A stretch of 64,000 nt of DNA from contig NZ_SJDM01000013.1 of NCBI RefSeq assembly GCF_004761865.1, positions 1 through 64,000 of the forward strand. Reading direction: 5' to 3'. The notes below the pieces were generated by a model that made no database searches, had not been told where the DNA came from, and worked only from the letters and a program-made list of their open reading frames with translations. Below, piece by piece: positions 26,155-34,048 of this stretch (position 1 is the stretch's first letter; each line of letters starts with the position of its first letter). The position numbers were made by a program, and so were the translations under genes. Source of the DNA: Crenalkalicoccus roseus. GTDB taxonomy: Bacteria > Pseudomonadota > Alphaproteobacteria > Acetobacterales > Acetobacteraceae.

Positions 26155-26988
26155 CTAGAACTGGATCTTCACCCAGGTGGCGATCGCAGCCTTGAAGGCC
26201 TCGGCGTCCATGTTCTCGATACGGATCGAGTCGGAGCCTATCTGGATCAGGGTGTAGGCCTTGCCGTTCTCGACGCCGCCGCTCACCAGGCCCTGGGTCA
26301 CCAGGTCGCTGGCGCTGGCGATGCCCGAGCCGTTGATGTCGGCCTTCAGCCAGATCTGGTCGCCGGCCGCGAGGTCCGCGATCACGTCGTTGCCGAAATT
26401 GCTGTCGAAGAAGAAGACGTCGTTGCCCGAGCCGCCCCAGAGGGTGTCGTTGCCGGCGCCACCGACCAGGAAGTCGTTGCCGCTGCCGCCGTAGAGGACG
26501 TCGTCGCCGTCCCCGCCCCAGAGGGTGTCGTTGCCGCTGCCTCCGAACAGCACGTCCTGGCCGTCGCCGCCGAAGAGCTGGTCGTCGCCGTTGCCGCCGA
26601 TCAGGGTGTCGTTGCCGCCGCCGCCGGCGATGCTGTCGTTGCCGTTGTCGCCGCTGATCAGGTCGTTGCCGCCGCCGCCGACCAGCGTGTCGTCGCCGTT
26701 GCCGCCGCTGATCGTGTTGTTGCCGCCGGCGGTGCTGATCAGGTCGTTGCCGTTGCCGCCGCCGAGTACGTCATCGCCGGTGCCGGAGAAGATCGAGTCG
26801 TCGCCGTTGCCGCCGAGCACCGTCTCGTTGCCGGTGGTGTTGGAGCTGATCCACTGGTCGCTGCCATTGCCGAGGTCGATGAAGATGTCCCCGCTCGACC
26901 AGAAGTAGGCGTAGGATCCGTTCGGATCCACGCCGGTGATGGGAATCGTGTCGGAGCCGCCACCAATGAGGGATGCGTAGTCGGACAT
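26155..26988 (-). CDS. Small RTX (hemolysin-type calcium-binding repeat) secreted protein
   Basis: A 277-residue protein that is mostly RTX repeats. A short N-terminal region (1-57) contains DIFIDLGNGSDQW. About 15 nonapeptides GGxGxDxLx follow (residues 58-192), which fold into a calcium-bound beta-roll outside the cell. A C-terminal part (about 195-277) with FGNDVIADLAAGDQIWL and an end ATWVKIQF fits an uncleaved C-terminal type I secretion signal. There is no Sec signal and no catalytic domain. As first gene of the operon containing two ABC half-exporters and HlyD it is the likely cognate substrate. Many Asn-x-Ser/Thr sites are present, but RTX repeats commonly contain Asn-Asp-Thr. Confidence 0.92.
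   Translation of the reverse strand: MSDYASLIGGGSDTIPITGVDPNGSYAYFWSSGDIFIDLGNGSDQWISSNTTGNETVLGGNGDDSIFSGTGDDVLGGGNGNDLISTAGGNNTISGGNGDDTLVGGGGNDLISGDNGNDSIAGGGGNDTLIGGNGDDQLFGGDGQDVLFGGSGNDTLWGGDGDDVLYGGSGNDFLVGGAGNDTLWGGSGNDVFFFDSNFGNDVIADLAAGDQIWLKADINGSGIASASDLVTQGLVSGGVENGKAYTLIQIGSDSIRIENMDAEAFKAAIATWVKIQF
26413..26817 (-). repeat. Tandem 27-base RTX coding repeats
   Basis: About 15 imperfect 27-base units encoding GGxGxDxLx nonapeptides inside the RTX gene. The third-position pattern varies between units, so the array is old rather than freshly amplified. The antisense strand gives Pro/Leu/Ser-rich shadow frames that are not genes. Confidence 0.9.
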
Positions 26989-27010
26989 GGGCCTTGCCTC
27001 ACGGTTGAGG

Positions 27011-27031
27011 GAGGCACCCGACAGATGCCTC
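27011..27031 (-). promoter_or_regulatory. Leader hairpin upstream of the RTX operon
   Basis: GAGGCA and TGCCTC form a perfect 6-bp stem with a 9-base loop. It is predicted to lie in the 5' untranslated RNA, between the candidate promoter and the RTX start codon. Could affect mRNA stability or translation; no terminator T-tract. Confidence 0.35.
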
Positions 27032-27042
27032 GGTTTGACCTC

Positions 27043-27071
27043 TTGCTAACCAATGGTTGTATTCAGGTCAA
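27043..27071 (-). promoter_or_regulatory. Candidate promoter of the RTX-GT-secretion operon
   Basis: On the minus strand TTGACC (27071-27066) and TAGCAA (27048-27043) are 17 bases apart, in the AT-richest non-coding stretch of the window. A palindrome AACCA-A-TGGTT (27048-27058) lies between the boxes, where a regulator would control access. Confidence 0.4.
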
Positions 27072-27108
27072 TCTCAACCCGTTGGGGTTTAACAACTCAT
27101 TACGAGTT
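27048..27108. repeat. Three short palindromes in the RTX divergent intergenic region
   Basis: AACCA-A-TGGTT (27048-27058), AACCC-GTTG-GGGTT (27076-27089) and AACTC-ATTAC-GAGTT (27094-27108). All have AAC...GTT outer arms. They may be operator sites for one or more regulators. The rest of the 26989-27268 gap holds no visible gene. Confidence 0.4.
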
Positions 27109-27180
27109 CGGGCCGCACCCTGGTCGGTTGCGGCCGTGCCGCGACTCCGGAGGCGCAACATTTCAAGACAGTGTGGCGAC

Positions 27181-27209
27181 TTCACCATAAGTTGTAAAGC
27201 AAATATGAA
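27181..27209 (+). promoter_or_regulatory. Candidate promoter of the second RTX gene
   Basis: TTCACC (27181-27186) and TATGAA (27204-27209) with a 17-base spacer in an A-rich patch, about 60 bases before the ATG at 27269. The start codon is preceded by a GGAGAAG Shine-Dalgarno. Confidence 0.35.
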
Positions 27210-27268
27210 AATCGCCCAGAGGTAGGCCGCCCCCGCAGGGCCGCCGGAGATCGCCCGGAGAAGCTGGC

Positions 27269-27892
27269 ATGCTCATCATCGGTACGTCCGCCGACGACAT
27301 GCTGTGGGACACGCCAGAGGATGACGAGATCACCGGCGGCGGCGGCAACGACACGCTGGTGAGCGCGGCGGGGCAGGACACGCTGGACGGCGGGGCGGGG
27401 CGCAACACCGCGAGCTTCGCCGGGCGCGAGGCGGGGGTGACGGTGCTGCTCGAGGCCGGGCTCGAGCTTGGCAGCGGCACGCGGCTGCTCAACATCCACA
27501 GCCTGATCGGTTCCTCCTTCGACGACGTGCTGATCGGCGATGCCGGCGCCAACTGGCTGTTCGGCGGCGACGGCGACGACTACATCGAGGGCGGCGGCGG
27601 CAACGACACCCTGGTCGGCGGCGCGGGCGAGAACGTGCTGACCGGCGGGACGGGCGCCGACCTGTTCGTCTTCCACGCCGGACAGGCGCAGGGCGACATC
27701 GTCACCGACTTCAACGCGCTGGAAGGCGACCGACTGCTGTTCCTCGGCTATGGCAGCCTCGCGGGCGGCGCGCGGTTCGAGCACATCGGCGGCTTCGCCT
27801 GGGAAATCCGCTCCTGGGACGGCCTGATCGTGGACGTGATCACCCTCGCCAACGGCGCCATGCCGGGCCTTGCGGACTGGACCTTCGGCTGA
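27269..27892 (+). CDS. Second small RTX calcium-binding protein
   Basis: A 207-residue protein with two blocks of RTX repeats (about residues 21-45 and 81-133, GGGGNDTL, GGDGDDYIEGGGGNDTL). A spacer with NIHSLIGSSFDDVLIG separates them. The C-terminal beta-strand region DLFVFHAGQAQGDIVTDFNALEGDRLLF is typical of the C-terminal end of serralysin-type and other RTX proteins. There is no protease domain and no Sec signal. It is divergent from the RTX-secretion operon and is a probable second substrate of the same exporter, or an independent surface protein. It ends 4 bases before the convergent VUT gene. Confidence 0.88.
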   Translation: MLIIGTSADDMLWDTPEDDEITGGGGNDTLVSAAGQDTLDGGAGRNTASFAGREAGVTVLLEAGLELGSGTRLLNIHSLIGSSFDDVLIGDAGANWLFGGDGDDYIEGGGGNDTLVGGAGENVLTGGTGADLFVFHAGQAQGDIVTDFNALEGDRLLFLGYGSLAGGARFEHIGGFAWEIRSWDGLIVDVITLANGAMPGLADWTFG

Positions 27893-27896
27893 GGAG

Positions 27897-28463
27897 TCAG
27901 GCCGGGGCAAGGCCGAGACGGGCGTCGCGGCGGCGCAGCCAATGCACCAGCGGCAGGGCCAGCAGCACCATCCAGGCCTTGCCGATCACTTGGCCCGCCA
28001 GGTAGTCGAGACTGCCGAAGGCCACCCACAGAAACACGATGCTGTCCACCACCAGCCCCACCACGCTGCTGGCGGCGACGGCGCGCACCAGACCGCGGCG
28101 CTGCAGCGGGGTGTAGACGGCGAAATCCGCCGTCTCGCTCAGCAGGAAGGCGAGCGCCGAGGCCACGACCAGGGCGGGCGGCGCGTAGAGCGCCGAGATC
28201 GCCGTCCCCGCCAGGATCGCCAGCAGCCCCCAGGCGACGCCGAGGCGCCGCTGCACCAGGTCGCGCAGCACCAGGGCGAGGCCGATCATCAGCACGCCCG
28301 AGGGCGCCATCACCCCCGGCGCCACCGGGATCAGGCAGGGGCCGTCCGGCACGCAGACCGTGCCGGCATTGCCGATCAGCCAATTGGCCGCCGGGATGCA
28401 GAGGCCGAAGCCGAGAAGGAACAGCGCGCCCTCCCACCGGCGCCGCGCCGCCAGACGATCCAT
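27897..28463 (-). CDS. VUT-family (queuosine precursor) transporter
   Basis: A 188-residue membrane protein with about six helices. Family marks include LIGLALVLRDLVQRRLG, SALAFLLSETADFAVYTPLQRRG and VDSIVFLWVAFG. The VUT (YhhQ-like) family imports 7-deazaguanine precursors of queuosine. It is the last gene of the queuosine operon, 5 bases after queC, with GGAG positioned for the ATG at 28463. A GTG at 28472 overlapping the queC stop is an alternative. Context strongly supports import of preQ0, preQ1 or queuine; which one cannot be told. Confidence 0.88.
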   Translation of the reverse strand: MDRLAARRRWEGALFLLGFGLCIPAANWLIGNAGTVCVPDGPCLIPVAPGVMAPSGVLMIGLALVLRDLVQRRLGVAWGLLAILAGTAISALYAPPALVVASALAFLLSETADFAVYTPLQRRGLVRAVAASSVVGLVVDSIVFLWVAFGSLDYLAGQVIGKAWMVLLALPLVHWLRRRDARLGLAPA

Positions 28464-28468
28464 CCCAC

Positions 28469-29173
28469 TCACTCCGAAGCGCCGCCCTGCCAGGCCTCCC
28501 AGCCCCGGCGCCGCAGCGCGCAGGCGGGGCAGGTGCCGCAGCCATGGCCCCAGGGATGGCGCCGGCCGCGCTCGCCGAGATAGCAGCTGTGCGTGTCCTC
28601 GGCGATGGCCTCGACCAGCGCCGCGCCGCCGAGCCGCTCGGCCAGTGCCCAGGTGGCGGCCTTGTCGCGCCACATCAGCGGCGTGTGCAGCACGAAGCGG
28701 CTCGCCATGCCGAGGTTGAGCGCCACCTGCATCGCCTTGAGCGTGTCGTCGCGGCAGTCCGGATAGCCGGAATAGTCGGTCTCGCACATGCCGCCGACCA
28801 GGTGGCGCAGGCCGCGGCGGTGGGCGAGGGCGGCGGCGAAGGCGAGGAAGATCAGGTTGCGCCCGGGGACGAAGGTGTTGGGCAGCCCATCCGCGCGGAG
28901 CGCGATCTCCGCTTCCCGCGTCAGGGCGGTGTCGGAAATGGCGCCGAGCGCGTCGAGGCGCAGCAGGTGGTCCTCGCCGAGCCGCGCCGCCCAGGCCGGG
29001 AAGGCGGCGGCGAGTCGGGCGCGGAAGGCGTCGCGGCACGCCAGCTCCACGCGGTGGCGCTGGCCGTAGTCGAAGCCCACCGTCTCGACGCGCCCGAACC
29101 GTGCCAGCGCCCAGGCGAGGCAGGTGGCGGAATCCTGCCCGCCGGAGAACAGCACCAGCGCGCCCTCGCTCAT
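28469..29173 (-). CDS. queC: 7-cyano-7-deazaguanine synthase QueC
   Basis: ATP-dependent conversion of 7-carboxy-7-deazaguanine to preQ0. The 234-residue protein has the PP-loop [42 protein letters not shown] and the C-terminal zinc motif CGTCPAC with a preceding conserved Cys (THSCYLGER). The ATG overlaps the queG stop (ATGA). The earlier pathway genes queD and queE are not in this window. Confidence 0.95.
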   Translation of the reverse strand: MSEGALVLFSGGQDSATCLAWALARFGRVETVGFDYGQRHRVELACRDAFRARLAAAFPAWAARLGEDHLLRLDALGAISDTALTREAEIALRADGLPNTFVPGRNLIFLAFAAALAHRRGLRHLVGGMCETDYSGYPDCRDDTLKAMQVALNLGMASRFVLHTPLMWRDKAATWALAERLGGAALVEAIAEDTHSCYLGERGRRHPWGHGCGTCPACALRRRGWEAWQGGASE

Positions 29174-30219
29174 GCCGGAAGCCGCGCCGCCGCCCAGCGC
29201 GCCGCCTCCGCCACCACCGGGTCGGGGTCCTCCGCCAGCGCCTGCGCGGCGGGGCGCAGCGAGGCATCGGCGGAGTTGCCGATCGCCACCAGCACGTTGC
29301 GCACGAAGCGGCCGCGGCCGATGCGTTTGACCGGGCTGCCGCTGAACAGGGCGCGGAAGCCGGCATCGTCCAGCGCGGCGAGCGCCGCCAGGCGCGGCGC
29401 GGTCAGCGCGGCGCGCGGGGCGAAGGCGGGCTCGGCATGGGCACGGGCGAATTTGTTCCAGGGGCAGACCGCGAGGCAGTCGTCGCAGCCATAGATGCGG
29501 TTGCCCATGGCGGGGCGGAGCGCCTCCGGGATCGGCCCCCTGTGCTCGATGGTGAGGTAGCTGATGCAGCGCCGCGCATCGAGGCGGTAGGGCGCGGGGA
29601 AGGCATCCGTCGGGCAGATGTCCAGGCAGCGCCGGCAGGAGCCGCAATGGTCCGCCTCGGGCGGGTCCGGCTCCAGCGGCAGGGTGCAGAAGATCTCGCC
29701 CAGGAACAGCCAGGAGCCGTGCGTGCGCGAGACCAGGTTGGTGTGCTTGCCCTGCCAGCCGAGCCCGGCGCGCTGCGCCAGCGGCTTCTCCATCACCGGC
29801 GCCGTGTCCACGAACACCTTGAGGTCGGTGCCCTGCCAGCGCGCCACCATCCAGCGCGCCAGCGCCTTCAGGCGCGACTTCACCACGTCGTGGTAGTCGC
29901 GGCCCTTCGCATAGACGCTGATCGTGCCGCGGTCGCGCCGCGCCAGTGCCGCCAGCGGGTCCTCTTCCGGCGCGTAGCTGAGGCCGAGCGAGATCACGCT
30001 CACCGCCTCCGGCCAGAGCGCGCGCGGATGGGCGCGCTGGTCGGCCCGCGCCGCCATCCAGCCCATCTCGCCATGCATCCCCGCGTCGAGGAAGGCGTCG
30101 AGCCGCGCCCGCGCCTCCTCCGGCAGGTGCGCCTCGGCGAAGCCGACGGCGTCGAAGCCGAGGCGCAGCGCCTCGGCGCGGATGGCTTCCTTCGCGGTCG
30201 CGACGCTACCCCCGTCCAC
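29170..30219 (-). CDS. queG: Epoxyqueuosine reductase QueG
   Basis: Cobalamin-dependent iron-sulfur enzyme that performs the last step to queuosine in tRNA. The 349-residue protein has the DUF1730 N-terminal part ([33 protein letters not shown]). Two 4Fe-4S motifs follow, [12 protein letters not shown] and [13 protein letters not shown]-terminal HEAT-like segment has [12 protein letters not shown]. It overlaps queF by 14 bases and queC by 4 bases. Confidence 0.95.
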   Translation of the reverse strand: MDGGSVATAKEAIRAEALRLGFDAVGFAEAHLPEEARARLDAFLDAGMHGEMGWMAARADQRAHPRALWPEAVSVISLGLSYAPEEDPLAALARRDRGTISVYAKGRDYHDVVKSRLKALARWMVARWQGTDLKVFVDTAPVMEKPLAQRAGLGWQGKHTNLVSRTHGSWLFLGEIFCTLPLEPDPPEADHCGSCRRCLDICPTDAFPAPYRLDARRCISYLTIEHRGPIPEALRPAMGNRIYGCDDCLAVCPWNKFARAHAEPAFAPRAALTAPRLAALAALDDAGFRALFSGSPVKRIGRGRFVRNVLVAIGNSADASLRPAAQALAEDPDPVVAEAARWAAARLPA

Positions 30220-30679
30220 GGTAGGGCTGCACCTCCTGCGGCGGGATCCACACCCCGGCGGGCGGCTCCCCGCTCTGGTAGAAGACGTCGATCGGCATGC
30301 CGCCGCGCGGATACCAGTAGCCGCCGATGCGCAGCCAGACCGGCGCGATCTCCCCGATCAGCCGCCGCGCGATCGCCACGGTGCAGGCCTCGTGGAAGGC
30401 GCCGTGGTTGCGGAAGGCGGAGAGGTAGAGCTTCAGCGACTTGCTCTCCACCAGCCACTCCCCCGGCACGTAGTCGAGAACGAGATGGGCGAAATCCGGC
30501 TGCCCGGTCAGCGGGCAGAGCGAGGTGAACTCGGGGGCGGTGAAGCGCACGCAGTAGCGGTGGCCGGGATGCGGGTTCGGCACCCGCTCCAGCACCGCCT
30601 CCTCGGGGCTGCGCGGCAGGCGGGCGGGGCGGCCGAGCAGGGTCAGGCCGGAGGTGTCGGTTTCGGGGCTGCCGCTCAT
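30206..30679 (-). CDS. queF: NADPH-dependent 7-cyano-7-deazaguanine reductase QueF
   Basis: Reduces preQ0 to preQ1. At 157 residues this is the short type I (unimodular) form. The catalytic Cys lies in [16 protein letters not shown]. The QueF motif [20 protein letters not shown] provides the substrate Glu and NADPH-binding region. The start overlaps the tgt stop (ATGA) and the end overlaps queG. Confidence 0.95.
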   Translation of the reverse strand: MSGSPETDTSGLTLLGRPARLPRSPEEAVLERVPNPHPGHRYCVRFTAPEFTSLCPLTGQPDFAHLVLDYVPGEWLVESKSLKLYLSAFRNHGAFHEACTVAIARRLIGEIAPVWLRIGGYWYPRGGMPIDVFYQSGEPPAGVWIPPQEVQPYRGRG

Positions 30680-31845
30680 GCCAGTGCCTCGCGATCCTCG
30701 GCGCGCTCCGCCGCGGCGGCGGCGTCCGACGGCGTGTCCCCCGCCGCCCAGCCGGCCTCGAGCGCCGCCGCCTGCGCCTCCAGCCGTCCCTGGCATATGG
30801 CCTCGCGCAGGCCGCGCATCAGGGTCTGGTAGTAGTGGAGATTGTGCCAGGTCAGCAGCATCGGCCCCAGCATCTCCTCCGCCTTGAACAGGTGATGGAG
30901 ATAGGCCCGCGAATGCCGCGCGCAGGCGGGGCAGGCGCAGTCCGGGTCGAGCGGGCGGGGGTCCTCGGCGTGGCGGGCGTTGCGCAGGTTCAGCACGCCG
31001 CGGCTGGTATAGGCGCGGCCGGTGCGGCCGGAGCGCGTCGGGATCACGCAGTCGAACATGTCCACGCCCCGCCTGACCGCGCCGAGCAGGTCCTGCGGCG
31101 TGCCCACCCCCATCAGGTAGCGCGGCGCCCCCTCGGGCAGCAGCGGCGCCGTCGCGTCCAGCACCGCGAACATCGCTGCCTGCCCCTCGCCCACGGCGAG
31201 GCCGCCGATGGCGTAGCCCTCGAAGCCGATCGCGGTCAGCGCCGCCACGCTCTCCGCCCGGAGCGCGGGATGGACCCCGCCCTGGACGATGCCGAACAGC
31301 CCGTGCCCCTCGCGCGGCAGGAACGCCTCCCGGCAGCGCGCCGCCCAGCGCATGGACAGGCGCATGGAGGCGGCGGCCTCCGCCTCCGTCGCCGGGTATG
31401 GCGTGCACTCGTCGAGGCACATGGTGACGTCGGCGCCGAGCAGGCGCTGGATCTCCACGCTGCGCTCGGGCGTCAGGCGGTGGCGCGAGCCGTCCACATG
31501 GCTGCGGAAGGTGACGCCGCCCTCGTCCATCTCCCGCAGCTCGGAGAGGCTCATCACCTGGTAGCCGCCGGAATCGGTCAGGATCGGCCCGTGCCAGTCC
31601 ATGAAGCGGTGCAGGCCGCCGAGCCGCGCCACCCGCTCCGCCCCCGGGCGCAGCATCAGGTGGTAGGTGTTGCCGAGCACCATGCGCGCCCCGGTGGCGC
31701 GCACCGCATCCGCCGTCATCGCCTTCACCGTGCCGGCGGTGCCGACGGGCATGAACACCGGCGTCTCCACCGCGCCATGGGCGGTGTGCAGCACCCCGGC
31801 GCGGGCGGCGCCGTCCCGCGCCAGAAGCGTCCAGCGCAGCGTCAC
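30676..31845 (-). CDS. tgt: Queuine/preQ1 tRNA-guanine transglycosylase
   Basis: Exchanges G34 of GUN anticodons for preQ1. The 389-residue protein has the nucleophile region [42 protein letters not shown] and the zinc-binding CACPACARH with a later His. The start is GTG at 31845, overlapping the queA stop (GTGA). Length and motifs are typical. Confidence 0.96.
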   Translation of the reverse strand: MTLRWTLLARDGAARAGVLHTAHGAVETPVFMPVGTAGTVKAMTADAVRATGARMVLGNTYHLMLRPGAERVARLGGLHRFMDWHGPILTDSGGYQVMSLSELREMDEGGVTFRSHVDGSRHRLTPERSVEIQRLLGADVTMCLDECTPYPATEAEAAASMRLSMRWAARCREAFLPREGHGLFGIVQGGVHPALRAESVAALTAIGFEGYAIGGLAVGEGQAAMFAVLDATAPLLPEGAPRYLMGVGTPQDLLGAVRRGVDMFDCVIPTRSGRTGRAYTSRGVLNLRNARHAEDPRPLDPDCACPACARHSRAYLHHLFKAEEMLGPMLLTWHNLHYYQTLMRGLREAICQGRLEAQAAALEAGWAAGDTPSDAAAAAERAEDREALA

Positions 31846-32945
31846 GGCGCGGCCTCCGGCCCGTGGGCGAGCAGGGTCGCGTCGCCGTAGCTGTAGAAGC
31901 GGTAGCCCGCCGCCACCGCATGGGCGTAGGCGGCCTTCACCCGCGCGGTGCCGGCGAAGGCGCAGGCCAGCATGAACAGCGTACTCCTCGGCAGGTGGAA
32001 ATTGGTCATCAGCAGGTCGGCGGCGCGGAAGCGGTGGCCGGGCAGCAGGTAGAGGTCGGTCAGGCCGCGGAAGGGGCGCACCGGCCGCGCCGGGTCCTCC
32101 ACGCCCTGCGCCGCCGTCTCCAGCAGGCGCAGCGCGGTGGTGCCGACGGCGAGGATGCGCCCGCCCGCCGGCCGCGCGGCGTTGATCAGGGCCGCCGCCT
32201 CCTCCGTCACCTCGCCCCATTCGGCGTGCAGGCGGTGCGCGCGCGGGTCCTCGGTGCGCAACGGCAGGAAGGTGCCGGCGCCGACATGCAGGGTGACGGT
32301 GGCGCGCCGCACCCCGCGCGCCTCCAGCGCCGCCAGCAGGGCCGGGGTGAAGTGCAGGCTGGCGGTGGGGGCGGCGACGGCGCCGGGGCGGCGGGCGAAG
32401 ACGGTCTGGTAGTCCTCCCGGTCCTCCGGGCGCGGGCCTTCGGGGCGGGCGATGTAGGGGGGCAGCGGCACCTCCCCCGCCCGCTCCAGCGCCGCGGCCA
32501 GCGCCGCCTGGTCGGGGCCGAAATCGAGCGTGACCGTGCCGTCCCCGGCATTCTCCACCACGCGCGCGGCGAGCCCCTCCGCCCCCTCGATCGCCACCGC
32601 GTCGCCGGGGCGGAGGCGGCGGGCGTTGCGCACCAGCGCCTGCCACAGCCCGCCCCCCTCGGCGCGGTTCAGCAGGATCTCCACCCGCGCCGCGCCGCGC
32701 CGGCCGCGCAGCCGCGCCGGGATCACCCGCGTGTCGTTCACCACCATCACGTCGCCGGGGCCGAGCAGGGCGGGCAGGTCGCGCACGCCCCGGTCCTGCG
32801 GCGGCCCGTCCGGGCCGAGCACCAGCATCCGCGCGGCGTCGCGCGGCCGGGCCGGGGCCTGGGCGATCAGCGCCTCGGGCAGGGCGAAGTCGAAATCCTC
32901 CGTCCGCAGGGCGGGCGGGTCCGCCGGGGCGGGCATGTCGGGCAT
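31842..32945 (-). CDS. queA: S-adenosylmethionine:tRNA ribosyltransferase-isomerase QueA
   Basis: Transfers and rearranges the ribosyl part of SAM onto preQ1-tRNA to give epoxyqueuosine. The 367-residue protein contains [46 protein letters not shown] and [11 protein letters not shown], and ends with [17 protein letters not shown] and [13 protein letters not shown]. The start at 32945 or 32936 cannot be separated with certainty. It is the first gene of the queuosine operon and is divergent from the exported metallophosphoesterase. Confidence 0.96.
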   Translation of the reverse strand: MPDMPAPADPPALRTEDFDFALPEALIAQAPARPRDAARMLVLGPDGPPQDRGVRDLPALLGPGDVMVVNDTRVIPARLRGRRGAARVEILLNRAEGGGLWQALVRNARRLRPGDAVAIEGAEGLAARVVENAGDGTVTLDFGPDQAALAAALERAGEVPLPPYIARPEGPRPEDREDYQTVFARRPGAVAAPTASLHFTPALLAALEARGVRRATVTLHVGAGTFLPLRTEDPRAHRLHAEWGEVTEEAAALINAARPAGGRILAVGTTALRLLETAAQGVEDPARPVRPFRGLTDLYLLPGHRFRAADLLMTNFHLPRSTLFMLACAFAGTARVKAAYAHAVAAGYRFYSYGDATLLAHGPEAAP

Positions 32946-33052
32946 GGCGGTCGGTAGCCCCTCCCTCCCCCCGATGCAACGGGGGCGAGGTGGAAGAACC
33001 CCGCCGCCTGCGCTAGCGCCCGGCCCGGCCACCCGAAGGAGGGACCCCGCCG

Positions 33053-34042
33053 ATGCGCCTGCCCGGCCTGCTGCTCGCCGCCCTGCTCGCCCTCGCCCTG
33101 CCGCGGGCCGCCCCGGCCCAGCCCTTCGAGTTCGTGGCCTTCGGCGACATGCCCTATTGCAGCCCCCGCGCCCCCGAGGCCTGCCCGGGCGAGGTGGCGC
33201 GCGTCACGGCGCTGATCGCGGAGATCAACGCCGCCCGCCCGGCCTTCTCCATCTTCCTCGGCGACACCAAGGGCGGCGGCGAGCCCTGCACGGAGGCGAT
33301 CGTCTTCGGCCGCACCCTCGCCTGGATGGGCCAGGTGGAAGGGGCGCTGATCTACACCCCCGGCGACAACGAATGGACCGATTGCTGGCAGGCGCGCGCC
33401 GGCGGGCACGACCCCCTCGCCCTGCTCGCCGGCATCCGCGAGCGCTTCTTCCCCGGCCCCCAGAGCCTCGGCCAAGCGCCCATCCCGCTCATCCGGCAGG
33501 CGGATGTCATGCCGGAGCATCGCCTCTACGTCGAGAATGCCCGCTGGGAGCGGAACGGCGTGCTGTTCCTGACCGTCCACGTGCCCGGCTCGAACAACAA
33601 CCTGCCGCTGGAGGGCGGCCCCGCCCGCCCCGAGGCGGCGGCGGAATACGCGGCGCGCAACCGCGCCAACCTGGCCTGGATCGCGGAGGGCTTCGCCCTG
33701 GCGGCGCGGGAGGGGCACCGCGCCGTGGTGGTGGCGATGCAGGCCGACCTCTACTACCGCGACCGCTGCGGCCGGGGCTGGGTGGAGGGCTACCTGGACA
33801 CCCGCCGCGCCCTGGCCGAGGGCGCGCGGCGCCTCGGCCGGCCGGTGCTGCTGCTGCAGGGAGACAGCCATTCCTGGTGGCATGACCGGCCGGAGCCCGA
33901 CCTGCCCAACCTCACGCGCATCGTCGTGCCGGGCGACGGCGACACCCGCGCCGTGCTGGTGACGGCCGATCCCGATGCGGCCGAGCCCTTCCGCTTCCGC
34001 CTGATCGGCCCTGCCGACCGGCCGGCGCCGCCGCCCTGCTGA
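33053..34042 (+). CDS. Exported metallophosphoesterase-like protein
   Basis: A 329-residue calcineurin-like protein with a clear Sec signal (MRLPGLLLAALLALALPRAA, cleavage after APA). Metal-motif parts are AFGDMPYC, LGDTKGGG, TPGDNEW and a C-terminal GDSHSWW. The combination differs from textbook phosphodiesterases (GDNEW instead of GNHD), as in a periplasmic subgroup. The start has a strong AAGGAGGG Shine-Dalgarno. The substrate is unknown. It converges on the restriction-modification gene with only 6 bases between the stops. Confidence 0.82.
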   Translation: MRLPGLLLAALLALALPRAAPAQPFEFVAFGDMPYCSPRAPEACPGEVARVTALIAEINAARPAFSIFLGDTKGGGEPCTEAIVFGRTLAWMGQVEGALIYTPGDNEWTDCWQARAGGHDPLALLAGIRERFFPGPQSLGQAPIPLIRQADVMPEHRLYVENARWERNGVLFLTVHVPGSNNNLPLEGGPARPEAAAEYAARNRANLAWIAEGFALAAREGHRAVVVAMQADLYYRDRCGRGWVEGYLDTRRALAEGARRLGRPVLLLQGDSHSWWHDRPEPDLPNLTRIVVPGDGDTRAVLVTADPDAAEPFRFRLIGPADRPAPPPC

Positions 34043-34048
34043 GCCCGC

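Noticed and set aside
26413-26817. CRISPR-like regular repeats
   Set aside because: The 27-base periodicity is coding for RTX nonapeptides and has no unique spacers of constant length.
23665-27225. A 1186-codon plus-strand frame covering GT2 and RTX genes
   Set aside because: Its repetitive Val-Ala-Ala-Ala part mirrors the RTX repeats in antisense; no start context or family motif.
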